Source of the DNA: Gemmatimonadales bacterium
GTDB taxonomy: Bacteria > Gemmatimonadota > Gemmatimonadetes > Gemmatimonadales > GWC2-71-9
Direction: 5' to 3'
Length of the DNA: 8,661 nucleotides
NCBI GenBank assembly: GCA_030601605.1
Contig: JAUVTI010000078.1
Location: forward strand, 1 to 8,661
The notes under the pieces were generated by a model. That model was not told where the DNA came from. It worked only from the letters and a program-made list of their open reading frames with translations, and searched no databases. Position numbers and translations under genes: made by a program. Shown here piece after piece: positions 1-5,388 of the stretch. Every line of letters starts with the position of its first letter. Position 1 is the first letter of the stretch.

Positions 1-993
1 TGCGCCCGCGGCCGCCACGAACGCACGCTCGGTTGGCTCGGTGGCCGCCGCCACGAGGCCGAAGACCAGGAACCACCCCGCAGCAGCCGCCGCGGTCGAT
101 GCGGTCGACAGTCCGCCGCACACCACGGCGTAGACCGCCCACCCGAGGAGCATCGTCGGGCGCGCGCCCAGGTGGTCGCTCAGCCACCCGCCGGGATAGC
201 TCATGAGAGAGCGCACCACGTGGAGCGCCGCCCACACCAGCGGCACCTGCGCTACGGTCATCCCCAGATCGTGGAGTCGGAGCAGCATCAGCGTCTCGGG
301 AAACCGCGCGAACGCGAAGGCAACGATGAGGCCGAACAGATACCCTTCCCCCTTCCCCCTTCCCCTCTCCCGTTCCCAGTCGGTGGCTTTCCTCTTGCCT
401 CCTCCCCCTTCCCCCTTCATGGCCCACGCCACGACGAGCACGGCGAGCACGCCCGGCACGACACTCCACACAAACACATCGGCCGGTGTGGCGCCCGCGC
501 CCGCAATGAGCGCCCACGCCACGAGCGGCCCGAGCATCGCACCAGCGTGATCCATGGCCCGATGGAATCCGAACGCGCGCCCCCTCATCTCGCCCGGGCT
601 CGCATCGGCGATAGCCGCGTCGCGCGGGGGATTGCGCACGCCCTTGCCGAGCCGGTCGACGGCCCTCAGCGCGATGACCTGCCACGCTGCCCCGGCGAGC
701 CCCATCAGCGGCCGCACGGCGGTGGCCACCGCGTACCCGCCCACGACCAGAGGGCGGCGTCGGCGCCGCTGCTCGGCCAGCCAACCCGACACCAGCTTCA
801 CCACGGCCGCGACGGCGTCGGCGATCCCGTCGAGCGCTCCCAGCGCCAGCGCGCTCCCGCCCAGCTGCGCGGTCACCAGCGCCGGCAGCAGGGGGTACAC
901 CATCTCGCTCGCGAGATCGTTGAAGCAGGAGACGACGCCGAGTTGTTTGACGACCCGCGGCAGGGAGCGCGCGGATCCCGGACGACTAGTCAT
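1..993 (-). CDS. MFS transporter (C-terminus beyond window)
   Basis: This is a major facilitator superfamily permease of the inner membrane; the substrate is not predictable. The frame is open from the ATG at 993 to the window edge (331 codons), so the C-terminal helices are missing. Roughly ten hydrophobic segments are visible. Seen motifs are DRLGKGVRNPPRD (residues 113-125) after the third helix, SMSYPGGWLSD-like loop sequence (SLMSYPGGWLSD, about 262-273) after the eighth, and AATEPTERAFVA (about 316-327) in the tenth. From family knowledge these match a subgroup of bacterial MFS_1 proteins with GKG-R-PRD and ATEG-ERA motifs. The ATG overlaps the TAG of the upstream DUF885 gene by 8 bp, which suggests translational coupling. 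Oddly, the central cytoplasmic loop (residues about 192-217) is a Gly/Lys/Glu/Arg-rich low-complexity stretch encoded by a purine-only repeat. Family assignment is secure; function is not. Confidence 0.9.
   Translation of the reverse strand, partial: MTSRPGSARSLPRVVKQLGVVSCFNDLASEMVYPLLPALVTAQLGGSALALGALDGIADAVAAVVKLVSGWLAEQRRRRRPLVVGGYAVATAVRPLMGLAGAAWQVIALRAVDRLGKGVRNPPRDAAIADASPGEMRGRAFGFHRAMDHAGAMLGPLVAWALIAGAGATPADVFVWSVVPGVLAVLVVAWAMKGEGGGGKRKATDWERERGRGKGEGYLFGLIVAFAFARFPETLMLLRLHDLGMTVAQVPLVWAALHVVRSLMSYPGGWLSDHLGARPTMLLGWAVYAVVCGGLSTASTAAAAAGWFLVFGLVAAATEPTERAFVAAAGA
343..418 (-). repeat. Purine-rich GGGGGAA heptanucleotide repeat inside the MFS gene
   Basis: On the plus strand, TTCCCCC units stand at 346-352 and 353-359 with partial units on both sides (343-365). 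A second short array of the same unit lies at 404-418. About 38 bases of G-rich, less regular sequence separate them. Read on the coding (minus) strand, 365-343 has four runs of three to five G separated by AA, which fits the G-quadruplex consensus. The repeat encodes the KGEGGGGK and RGKGEG parts of the MFS central loop. The unit length is 7, so gain or loss of one copy would shift the reading frame. Confidence 0.8.
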
Positions 994-2596
994 CCAGTCC
1001 CATGCCCCAACGCGTCAGGCTGATCGGAAGCCTGCCGTAGTTGAGCACGGTGTCGTGAAATGCCCTCAGGGAGTATTCGCTCCCCTGGGCGGCGCGGTAG
1101 GAATCGCGCAGCTCGAGCAGCTCACGCCTGCCCACCGCGTAGCAGATCTGATAGGCAGGGGTGGCACAGTAGCGGCGCACTTCCACCTCGGCGTGCGAGC
1201 GGCCCACCGGCACGCGCTCCATCAGGAACGTCACGGCCTCGTCGAACGTCATGCCGCGCGTGTGCAGCCCTACGTCGATCACTACGCGGGTAGCTCTCCA
1301 GAGGAGGGCGATCTGGCGGAACAGCCGCTCGGCGGGCGTGTTGAAGTACCCCTCCTCGCACATCATTCCCTCACAGTAGAGCGCCCAGCCCTCGTCGGTG
1401 AGGGATGATCCGATCACACGACGCACGAGCCGCGGACGGCTCTGGGTGGTCAGGAAGTGGAGGTGGTGACCCGGGTAGCCTTCATGCAGCGAGACCGTGG
1501 CCATGTCGTATACGTTGTGGTCGCGCAGGAAGCTCTCCACCAAGTCCGGATCGTCATCCACATCCGGAGGCGTAACGTAGAACCAACCCGTGCGGTCGCT
1601 CGAGTACGGGCCCGGTGGATGATACGCCGCGAACGGTACGATCGGCCTCAGAAAGGCGGGAGTCGCGACCACGGCCAGCGGGCCCTCGGGAATCGTCACA
1701 AGTCCGCGTTCCTCCACGAAGCGCCGCGCCCGCTCCATCTCGTCGGCGTATGCTGCCACCAGATCCGTAGCGGAGGGGTGCTCAGACCGGAGGCGCTCGG
1801 CTATGTCCCGCCAGGGGGTACCGGACTCGATCTCGGCCGCCGTCGCCTCCAGCTCGGCCTCGACCTCTTCCACAAGGTGCATCCCGTAGCGCCACAGCTC
1901 CGGGGCGGTGCTGCGCAGCGCGTGCTCGTAGTGTAGCCGGAAGTTGAACGCGTCCTCTCCGATGGCGAAGTCGTCGTTGCCGCCTTCCAGCAGCTCCTCC
2001 CCCAGGTAATCTCCGAACGCCGTGAGCGCCGTGGCAGCACCGTCACACGCCTGCGCGAACTCGCCCTCTCCGGGGTCGAACTCGTAGGACAGCTCGTCGA
2101 ACAGGGACGTGGCGCGCTGGACCACTTCACCCGCGGTCTCCACGAACACTCGTGGGCACTCCCGCAGCGTAGCCCTGGCCGTGTCGAGATATGCTGGTAT
2201 CGCCTTCAGCCGCTCGAAGGTCGCGCGCTCGCGGTGCTCCAGCGTGCGGTCACGTGACAGCAGCAGCAGGTACAGCCCCTCCAGCACGTGCGACACCCAG
2301 AACGTGGGATTCCGCACCTGCGGCCGCTCCTTCTCGAACCGGTGGATCGCCACTCTGACGTCGTCGAGGGCCGCGGTGCGGTCTATCTCGTCGTCCAGCG
2401 ACTCGACCTCGCAGTCTTCCAGCGCGGCGGTCATCGACTTGAGGGCGGCCAGGTATTGGCGGACCTCTTCGGCGCCGTAGGCACCCAGCCTGCTGTCGTA
2501 CTCCGTGACGCCCGCGGCAGTGGCCTCCACGGGATCCATGTTCCACCTGATGTCCAGGTAGGAGTCGACTAGCTGGGTGAGGGAATCTGAGCTCAA
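986..2596 (-). CDS. DUF885 family protein, putative zinc metallopeptidase
   Basis: This is a DUF885-domain protein (536 aa from the chosen start), probably a gluzincin-like metallopeptidase; the substrate is unknown. Seen motifs are HEGYPGHH (371-378, putative zinc-site His and catalytic Glu) and DEGWALYCEG (401-410, Glu expected to complete the metal site). Conserved family blocks follow: a VVIDVGLHTRGMTFDEA segment and TPAYQICYAVGRRELLELR near the C-terminus. I chose the TTG at 2596 because it has a good Shine-Dalgarno sequence (AAGGTGG, 7 bases upstream) and begins just before the conserved N-terminal LVDSYLDIRW...DPVEATAAGV block. The frame stays open upstream to 2782, but that part would overlap the preceding gene and has no family resemblance. 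The first downstream ATG would remove conserved sequence. No signal peptide is seen with the TTG start, so it is probably cytoplasmic. Its stop overlaps the MFS start. Confidence 0.9.
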   Translation of the reverse strand: MSSDSLTQLVDSYLDIRWNMDPVEATAAGVTEYDSRLGAYGAEEVRQYLAALKSMTAALEDCEVESLDDEIDRTAALDDVRVAIHRFEKERPQVRNPTFWVSHVLEGLYLLLLSRDRTLEHRERATFERLKAIPAYLDTARATLRECPRVFVETAGEVVQRATSLFDELSYEFDPGEGEFAQACDGAATALTAFGDYLGEELLEGGNDDFAIGEDAFNFRLHYEHALRSTAPELWRYGMHLVEEVEAELEATAAEIESGTPWRDIAERLRSEHPSATDLVAAYADEMERARRFVEERGLVTIPEGPLAVVATPAFLRPIVPFAAYHPPGPYSSDRTGWFYVTPPDVDDDPDLVESFLRDHNVYDMATVSLHEGYPGHHLHFLTTQSRPRLVRRVIGSSLTDEGWALYCEGMMCEEGYFNTPAERLFRQIALLWRATRVVIDVGLHTRGMTFDEAVTFLMERVPVGRSHAEVEVRRYCATPAYQICYAVGRRELLELRDSYRAAQGSEYSLRAFHDTVLNYGRLPISLTRWGMGLDD

Positions 2597-2603
2597 TGCG
2601 AGG

Positions 2604-2610
2604 CCACCTT
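2604..2610 (-). promoter_or_regulatory. Shine-Dalgarno site deciding a TTG start for the DUF885 gene
   Basis: AAGGTGG on the minus strand lies 7 bases before TTG (2596-2594). No ATG or GTG in that frame has a comparable site near the start of the conserved domain, which is why the TTG was preferred. Confidence 0.6.
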
Positions 2611-2623
2611 CATCATTCTCCCT

Positions 2624-2652
2624 AGAGTGCGCTTCGGCCCAGGGGGCGTCAA
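2624..2652 (-). promoter_or_regulatory. Candidate sigma70-type promoter for the DUF885-MFS pair
   Basis: On the minus strand TTGACG (2652-2647) is followed after 17 bases by CACTCT (2629-2624). The -35 matches five of six consensus bases; the -10 is poor. It lies in the 133-bp gap (2597-2729) between the small membrane protein and the TTG start, so a separate transcription unit for DUF885 and MFS is possible. The weak -10 keeps confidence low. Confidence 0.3.
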
Positions 2653-2696
2653 GCCGGAGAGCACGGCCTGCGGGTAGCACGGACGGCAGCGCCCAT

Positions 2697-2713
2697 AGGC
2701 CGCCGCGCGGCCT
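2697..2713 (-). other. GC-only hairpin just after the small membrane protein gene
   Basis: AGGCCGC and GCGGCCT form a perfect 7-bp inverted repeat around a 3-base loop, starting 16 bases after the TGA at 2732-2730. No T-tract follows on either strand, so it does not meet the criteria for an intrinsic terminator. It may be a transcript-end stabilising stem or chance in GC-rich DNA. Confidence 0.3.
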
Positions 2714-2729
2714 GTGAAGCATTCCGTTC

Positions 2730-3008
2730 TCACGAGCTTCCGGGGCGCTCTCCGCGCATCCGGCCGACAACGTCGTAGACAACCCTGATGCCCAGGAGGA
2801 ACAGCGGCAGGCCGTGCAGCACCAGGTCGAAGATGTCTATCGGGCGCGAGAGCTCCCCGGCCGCGAGCATTCGCAGCTTCCCGATCAGATGCGGCTCGGA
2901 CACGAACGGGGCGAGCCCGAAGATGATCGCCACCGGGATGAGGAACTCGTACGAGAGGAAGCGCTTCACGAGACGGCGACGATTGCGAGAGCTCTCATGG
3001 AACCTCAC
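2730..3008 (-). CDS. Small two-helix membrane protein, conserved family of unknown function
   Basis: This 92-aa protein has a basic N-terminus (RNRRRLVKR, 9-16) and two predicted membrane helices (about 22-36 and 60-82). Between them is the block SEPHLIGKLRMLAAGELSRP (37-56), then DIFDLVLHG (58-66). I recognise the pattern PEPHL-KLRML-G-L-RP-DIFDL-HG from small proteins in databases that are often labelled 'RND transporter'. The label is misleading, since 92 residues cannot form an RND pump. The start is a GTG whose GTGA overlaps the TGA of the upstream gene (3005-3008), implying coupled translation. An out-of-frame ATG lies just downstream and is not used. The role is unknown. Both small membrane proteins sit between sugar-nucleotide genes and the peptidase, so a cell-envelope function is possible but only inferred. 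Confidence 0.75.
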   Translation of the reverse strand: MRFHESSRNRRRLVKRFLSYEFLIPVAIIFGLAPFVSEPHLIGKLRMLAAGELSRPIDIFDLVLHGLPLFLLGIRVVYDVVGRMRGERPGSS

Positions 3009-3337
3009 TCTGAATCCGGGTCCTGCCGGGCCCGGAACTCCACGTACGATTGCAGCCGCTCCGCCTCAGACATCTCCTGGCTGCGCCTCAGTCGCGCCGC
3101 GCGGCGCGCCTGATCCGCCGCCGACGCAAACACCACGGCCAGGGTCAGCCCCACCGCCCAGGGCGCGAGCGCGGTTCGCGAGAGGCCCACGCCGGATCCG
3201 ATGACGACGAGCGCCCCGGCAACCACCTCGACCACGGCGAACGCTGAGAGGCCCATGGTGGCGCGCATTCGCTGCCGCAGCTTGAGCGTGCCCGACACGA
3301 GGGCGAGCAGACCGACCAGGAAGAGGAGGAGTCCCAT
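3005..3337 (-). CDS. Small membrane protein with cytoplasmic helical tail, unknown function
   Basis: This 110-aa protein is not recognised. It has three hydrophobic segments (about 2-17, 30-52 and 56-74), then a charged, probably helical tail rich in Arg, Ala and Glu (75-110). The short basic linker RQRMRATMG (21-29) between helices 1 and 2 suggests that side is cytoplasmic. The ATG lies only 6 bases after the TAG of the nucleotidyltransferase gene, and its own TGA overlaps the GTG of the next small membrane protein. It is therefore clearly within the same operon. No strong Shine-Dalgarno sequence is seen, as expected if translation is coupled to the upstream gene. No signal peptidase site is evident. 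No function should be assigned beyond small integral membrane protein. Confidence 0.7.
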   Translation of the reverse strand: MGLLLFLVGLLALVSGTLKLRQRMRATMGLSAFAVVEVVAGALVVIGSGVGLSRTALAPWAVGLTLAVVFASAADQARRAARLRRSQEMSEAERLQSYVEFRARQDPDSE

Positions 3338-3343
3338 CGTGCG

Positions 3344-4327
3344 CTACGGCGCCGCCGCCCGCTCGTCCTTCGCCACCACCATGTTGTTCAGAGACCCTCC
3401 CGTGACCGCCGCCTCGTCGCCGACCAGAGTATGGGTGACGGTGGCATCGTGCACGCGCGCGCCCTTCCCGACGATCGCGTCGCGCAGCGTGCTGTTCCGC
3501 ACCTCTGCCCCCGCGTCTATCGAAACGTTGGGACCTATGGTGCAGTTCTCCAGCTTCACCCCTTCGGCCACGCGAACCGGGTCCACCAAGACGACGCCGT
3601 CTGCGGCCTCGGGACGGCAGCTCCTGCCGTGCTGCAGCAAGTGCAGGTTGGTGGCCAGCACCGTCTCGACCTTGCCGCAATCGTACCAGCCAGCCACCTC
3701 GGCCGTGAGCAGTTGCCTGCCGTGGTCGATCATGTACTGGAAGGCATCCGTCAGGAACCACTCACCCTTCATCTTCGGCCCAGACAGAGTGTGGTCGATG
3801 CCCTCGAACAGGCACTCCCAGTCTCGGATGTAGTACAGCCCGATGTTTGCGAGCCGGGAGACGGGCTCGGACGGCTTCTCGACTATGCGCTGCATGTAGC
3901 CGTCCTCGTCCTTCACCACGACTCCATACCTCTGATAGTCCTCGACTTCCTTGGCCCAAATGATCCCGTCGGCATCCGAACGGTTCACGATCGAGAGATC
4001 GGCGTCGAACAGCGTATCCACGAACACGATCAACATCGGCCCGTCCACGTACGGCCGCGCGAGGTTCACGGCGCCGGCCGTGCCGTCCTGGACCTTCTGC
4101 TCCACGAACCGCGCCGGAATGTCGTAGGTCGCGCGGGCATACTCCTCGATCTGATCCTTGAGGTGGCCCGTTATGAAGATCAGCTCTTCCACGTCCAGTC
4201 CACCCAGCGTGTCGAGCACGTAGTCGAGCACGGGCCGGCCCGCCACTCGAAACAGCGGCTTGGGAACGTGTCTCGTGATCGGCATGAGCCTGGTGCCCTT
4301 CCCGGCCACGGGCAGGATGACCTTCAT
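3344..4327 (-). CDS. Sugar-1-phosphate nucleotidyltransferase with left-handed beta-helix tail
   Basis: This enzyme (327 aa) joins a sugar 1-phosphate and an NTP to give an NDP-sugar and pyrophosphate. Seen: the nucleotide-binding GKGTRLMPIT...PKPL (9-25); QDGTAGAV (80-87), equivalent to the QxGTAxA base-contact motif; D104 in VFVDTLFD at the usual metal-binding Asp position; EKP (150-152); and WYDCGK (214-219). Residues about 247-315 form hexapeptide-like left-handed beta-helix repeats. The layout resembles RmlA-like long-form pyrophosphorylases. The base (dTTP, UTP or GTP) and sugar cannot be read from sequence alone. The metal-site Asp follows Val rather than the usual Gly (VD instead of GD), a mild deviation. 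The ATG abuts the stop of the upstream cupin gene, and a strong Shine-Dalgarno sequence lies inside the cupin's last codons. The partner cupin suggests a mannose-type or related hexose substrate, which is inference. Confidence 0.9.
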   Translation of the reverse strand: MKVILPVAGKGTRLMPITRHVPKPLFRVAGRPVLDYVLDTLGGLDVEELIFITGHLKDQIEEYARATYDIPARFVEQKVQDGTAGAVNLARPYVDGPMLIVFVDTLFDADLSIVNRSDADGIIWAKEVEDYQRYGVVVKDEDGYMQRIVEKPSEPVSRLANIGLYYIRDWECLFEGIDHTLSGPKMKGEWFLTDAFQYMIDHGRQLLTAEVAGWYDCGKVETVLATNLHLLQHGRSCRPEAADGVVLVDPVRVAEGVKLENCTIGPNVSIDAGAEVRNSTLRDAIVGKGARVHDATVTHTLVGDEAAVTGGSLNNMVVAKDERAAAP

Positions 4328-4675
4328 CTAGACCCTCCCGTAGCGGTCTTCGAGCCGGACGACGTCGTCGATCTCGGGGGTGGAGGCCTCGAGCAGGTCG
4401 CTCGGGACAACGGCCTCCATCTGGTGCACGGTGTGCGGCGTGATGTGGTAGCTCTCACCCTCCCGCATCGGCCGTTCCACCAGCTCGCCGCCTTCCTGCA
4501 CCCTGAAGATGATCTCGCCCTTCAGAACGTGGATCGTCTCGTCCTTCTTCTCGTGGTACTGGAGACTGAGCAGGTGTCCCGGCTCGATGTGCAGGATCTT
4601 GCCTACGTATCGGTCCGTGAGCGCCCAGATAAGCTCGTGTCCCCAGGGCTTCTCCACACGATGCGGTATCTCCAC
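4328..4675 (-). CDS. Phosphomannose-isomerase-like cupin
   Basis: This small single-domain cupin (115 aa) resembles the C-terminal isomerase domain of type II mannose-6-phosphate isomerase/GDP-mannose pyrophosphorylase. Seen: the opening EKPWGHE (8-14); metal-site residues Q39, H41 and E46 within SLQYHEKKDE; and H84 in TPHTVHQ. The C-terminal DDVVRLEDRYGR (103-114) is typical of this family. It probably acts on a sugar phosphate, interconverting mannose-6-P and fructose-6-P or a related pair; a non-catalytic or epimerase role is possible. Start: the GTG at 4675 has AGGGAG four bases upstream and lies 14 bases after the stop of the ferredoxin gene. The same frame is open further upstream but there only shadows the ferredoxin. 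The TAG directly abuts the ATG of the nucleotidyltransferase, so the two are probably made together. Confidence 0.88.
   Translation of the reverse strand: MEIPHRVEKPWGHELIWALTDRYVGKILHIEPGHLLSLQYHEKKDETIHVLKGEIIFRVQEGGELVERPMREGESYHITPHTVHQMEAVVPSDLLEASTPEIDDVVRLEDRYGRV
4334..4339 (-). promoter_or_regulatory. Shine-Dalgarno site of the nucleotidyltransferase inside the cupin gene
   Basis: GGGAGG on the minus strand overlaps the cupin's final Gly-Arg-Val codons. It lies 6 bases before the ATG at 4327, spaced across the TAG stop, and allows re-initiation directly after the cupin. Confidence 0.65.
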
Positions 4676-4679
4676 GACT

Positions 4680-4685
4680 CTCCCT
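4680..4685 (-). promoter_or_regulatory. Shine-Dalgarno site deciding the GTG start of the cupin gene
   Basis: AGGGAG on the minus strand lies in the 14-base gap after the ferredoxin stop (4692-4690) and 4 bases before GTG 4675-4673. The next GTG, six codons later, is too far from it. This supports the 115-residue form. Confidence 0.55.
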
Positions 4686-4689
4686 TTCG

Positions 4690-5286
4690 TCAGAGCAGCT
4701 TGAGCTTCAGCGAGGAGGGCGTGGTCACGCAGGCCCGGACGCACACCCCGCATCCCACGCAGCCCTCGGCCAGCAGTACCGGCCGCCCCTTGTCGTCCAG
4801 CCGTATGGCCCGCTCGCCGAGCGGGCAGACGCGCGCACACAGGCCGCACACGACACCCTCGAACACGATGCACCGCTCCGGCACCAGCTCGAGGGCCGCC
4901 ATGCGGTACCCCTCCCAGAGCCGCGGCGGCATCTCCAGGGCGTCCGTGGGGCACGCCTCGATGCACGGCATGGTGATGCACACCGTACAGGGCTGGACGT
5001 TCGGATCGATCATGGGCGTCCCGGCAGAGAGACCAGCCCCGGGCGACGCCTTCACGATGGCCCCTGCCGGACACACCTCGATGCAGTCTCCGCAGCGCGT
5101 ACACGCCGCCAGGAACAGCACTTCCTCCAGCGCGCCAGGCGGCCGGAGCACCGGCTGCGGTGAGACCCGGCGCTCGGCTCGCTGCACCACCTCCTCCACC
5201 AGGCGTCCTACCGTCCGCCGGAAGAATGCCCGCCGGTCGCCCTCCGTTTGGGGATCCAGGAACTTGTCAGTGAAGCGCTCGGCCAT
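4690..5286 (-). CDS. Four-cluster [4Fe-4S] ferredoxin, NapG/MauM-like
   Basis: This electron-transfer protein (198 aa) has sixteen cysteines in four [4Fe-4S] sets: C62/65/68/72, C100/103/108/112, C139/147/150/154 and C176/179/182/186. The widened spacings (CxxCxxxxC in set 2, Cx7C in set 3) and the ending CVGCGVCVRAC are typical of the NapG/MauM branch rather than classic 2[4Fe-4S] ferredoxins. The N-terminus has DRRAFFRR (17-24), like a Tat twin-arginine motif. It is followed by the charged segment VGRLVEEVVQRAERR with no hydrophobic core, so export is doubtful and a cytoplasmic location is more likely. It is the first gene of the minus-strand block. Its partner oxidoreductase is not in the window; no nitrate reductase or methylamine dehydrogenase genes are adjacent, so no nap or mau name is justified. 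The ATG at 5286 lacks a strong Shine-Dalgarno sequence. Confidence 0.9.
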   Translation of the reverse strand: MAERFTDKFLDPQTEGDRRAFFRRTVGRLVEEVVQRAERRVSPQPVLRPPGALEEVLFLAACTRCGDCIEVCPAGAIVKASPGAGLSAGTPMIDPNVQPCTVCITMPCIEACPTDALEMPPRLWEGYRMAALELVPERCIVFEGVVCGLCARVCPLGERAIRLDDKGRPVLLAEGCVGCGVCVRACVTTPSSLKLKLL

Positions 5287-5388
5287 CAGGTCTCGCAGAG
5301 GGTGCGACCGCGAAAACTACTAGCTCCGCTCTCTTGCTGCGACTGCCCGCGTGCCCTAATGTTCTCCACACCGCCCCGATCCCGCGAA
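5287..5388. promoter_or_regulatory. Divergent intergenic region between ferredoxin and kinase genes
   Basis: The two gene blocks diverge here, so both promoters should lie in this roughly 100-bp stretch. For the kinase, TTGCTG (5334-5339), 17 bases, then TAATGT (5357-5362) is a moderate sigma70-like candidate that would favour the ATG at 5389 over the one at 5359. For the ferredoxin direction I see only a weak TAGTAG near 5319-5324, without a good -35. No operator palindrome stands out. Confidence 0.35.

Noticed and set aside
343..418. Polypyrimidine repeats as a CRISPR array or insertion-sequence end
   Set aside because: Units are 7 bases with no spacers, no cas genes are near, and there are no inverted ends or target duplication.
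172..1408. Plus-strand open frames opposite the MFS and DUF885 genes
   Set aside because: Composition is Pro/His/Arg/Ser-rich with no recognisable domain; the minus-strand proteins have conserved motifs throughout.
2697..2713. GC hairpin as an intrinsic terminator
   Set aside because: No run of T follows the stem on either strand, so it was kept only as an unexplained hairpin.
4676..5104. Upstream extension of the cupin frame to an ATG at 5104
   Set aside because: The extra 143 codons only shadow the ferredoxin gene in another frame and have no cupin-family sequence; the GTG at 4675 has a Shine-Dalgarno site.
4690..5286. Naming the ferredoxin napG or mauM
   Set aside because: No nitrate reductase or methylamine dehydrogenase genes are present and the export segment is missing; only the cysteine layout is shared.
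3431..5323. Very long open frame on the plus strand (630 codons) opposite the nucleotidyltransferase, cupin and ferredoxin genes
   Set aside because: It lies antisense to three genes with clear family motifs, is rich in His, Arg, Val and Leu without any domain, and arises from the codon bias of GC-rich DNA.
5248..5388. Longer kinase start at ATG 5248
   Set aside because: It would overlap the 5' end of the divergent ferredoxin gene and leave no room for promoters; the added residues show no domain.
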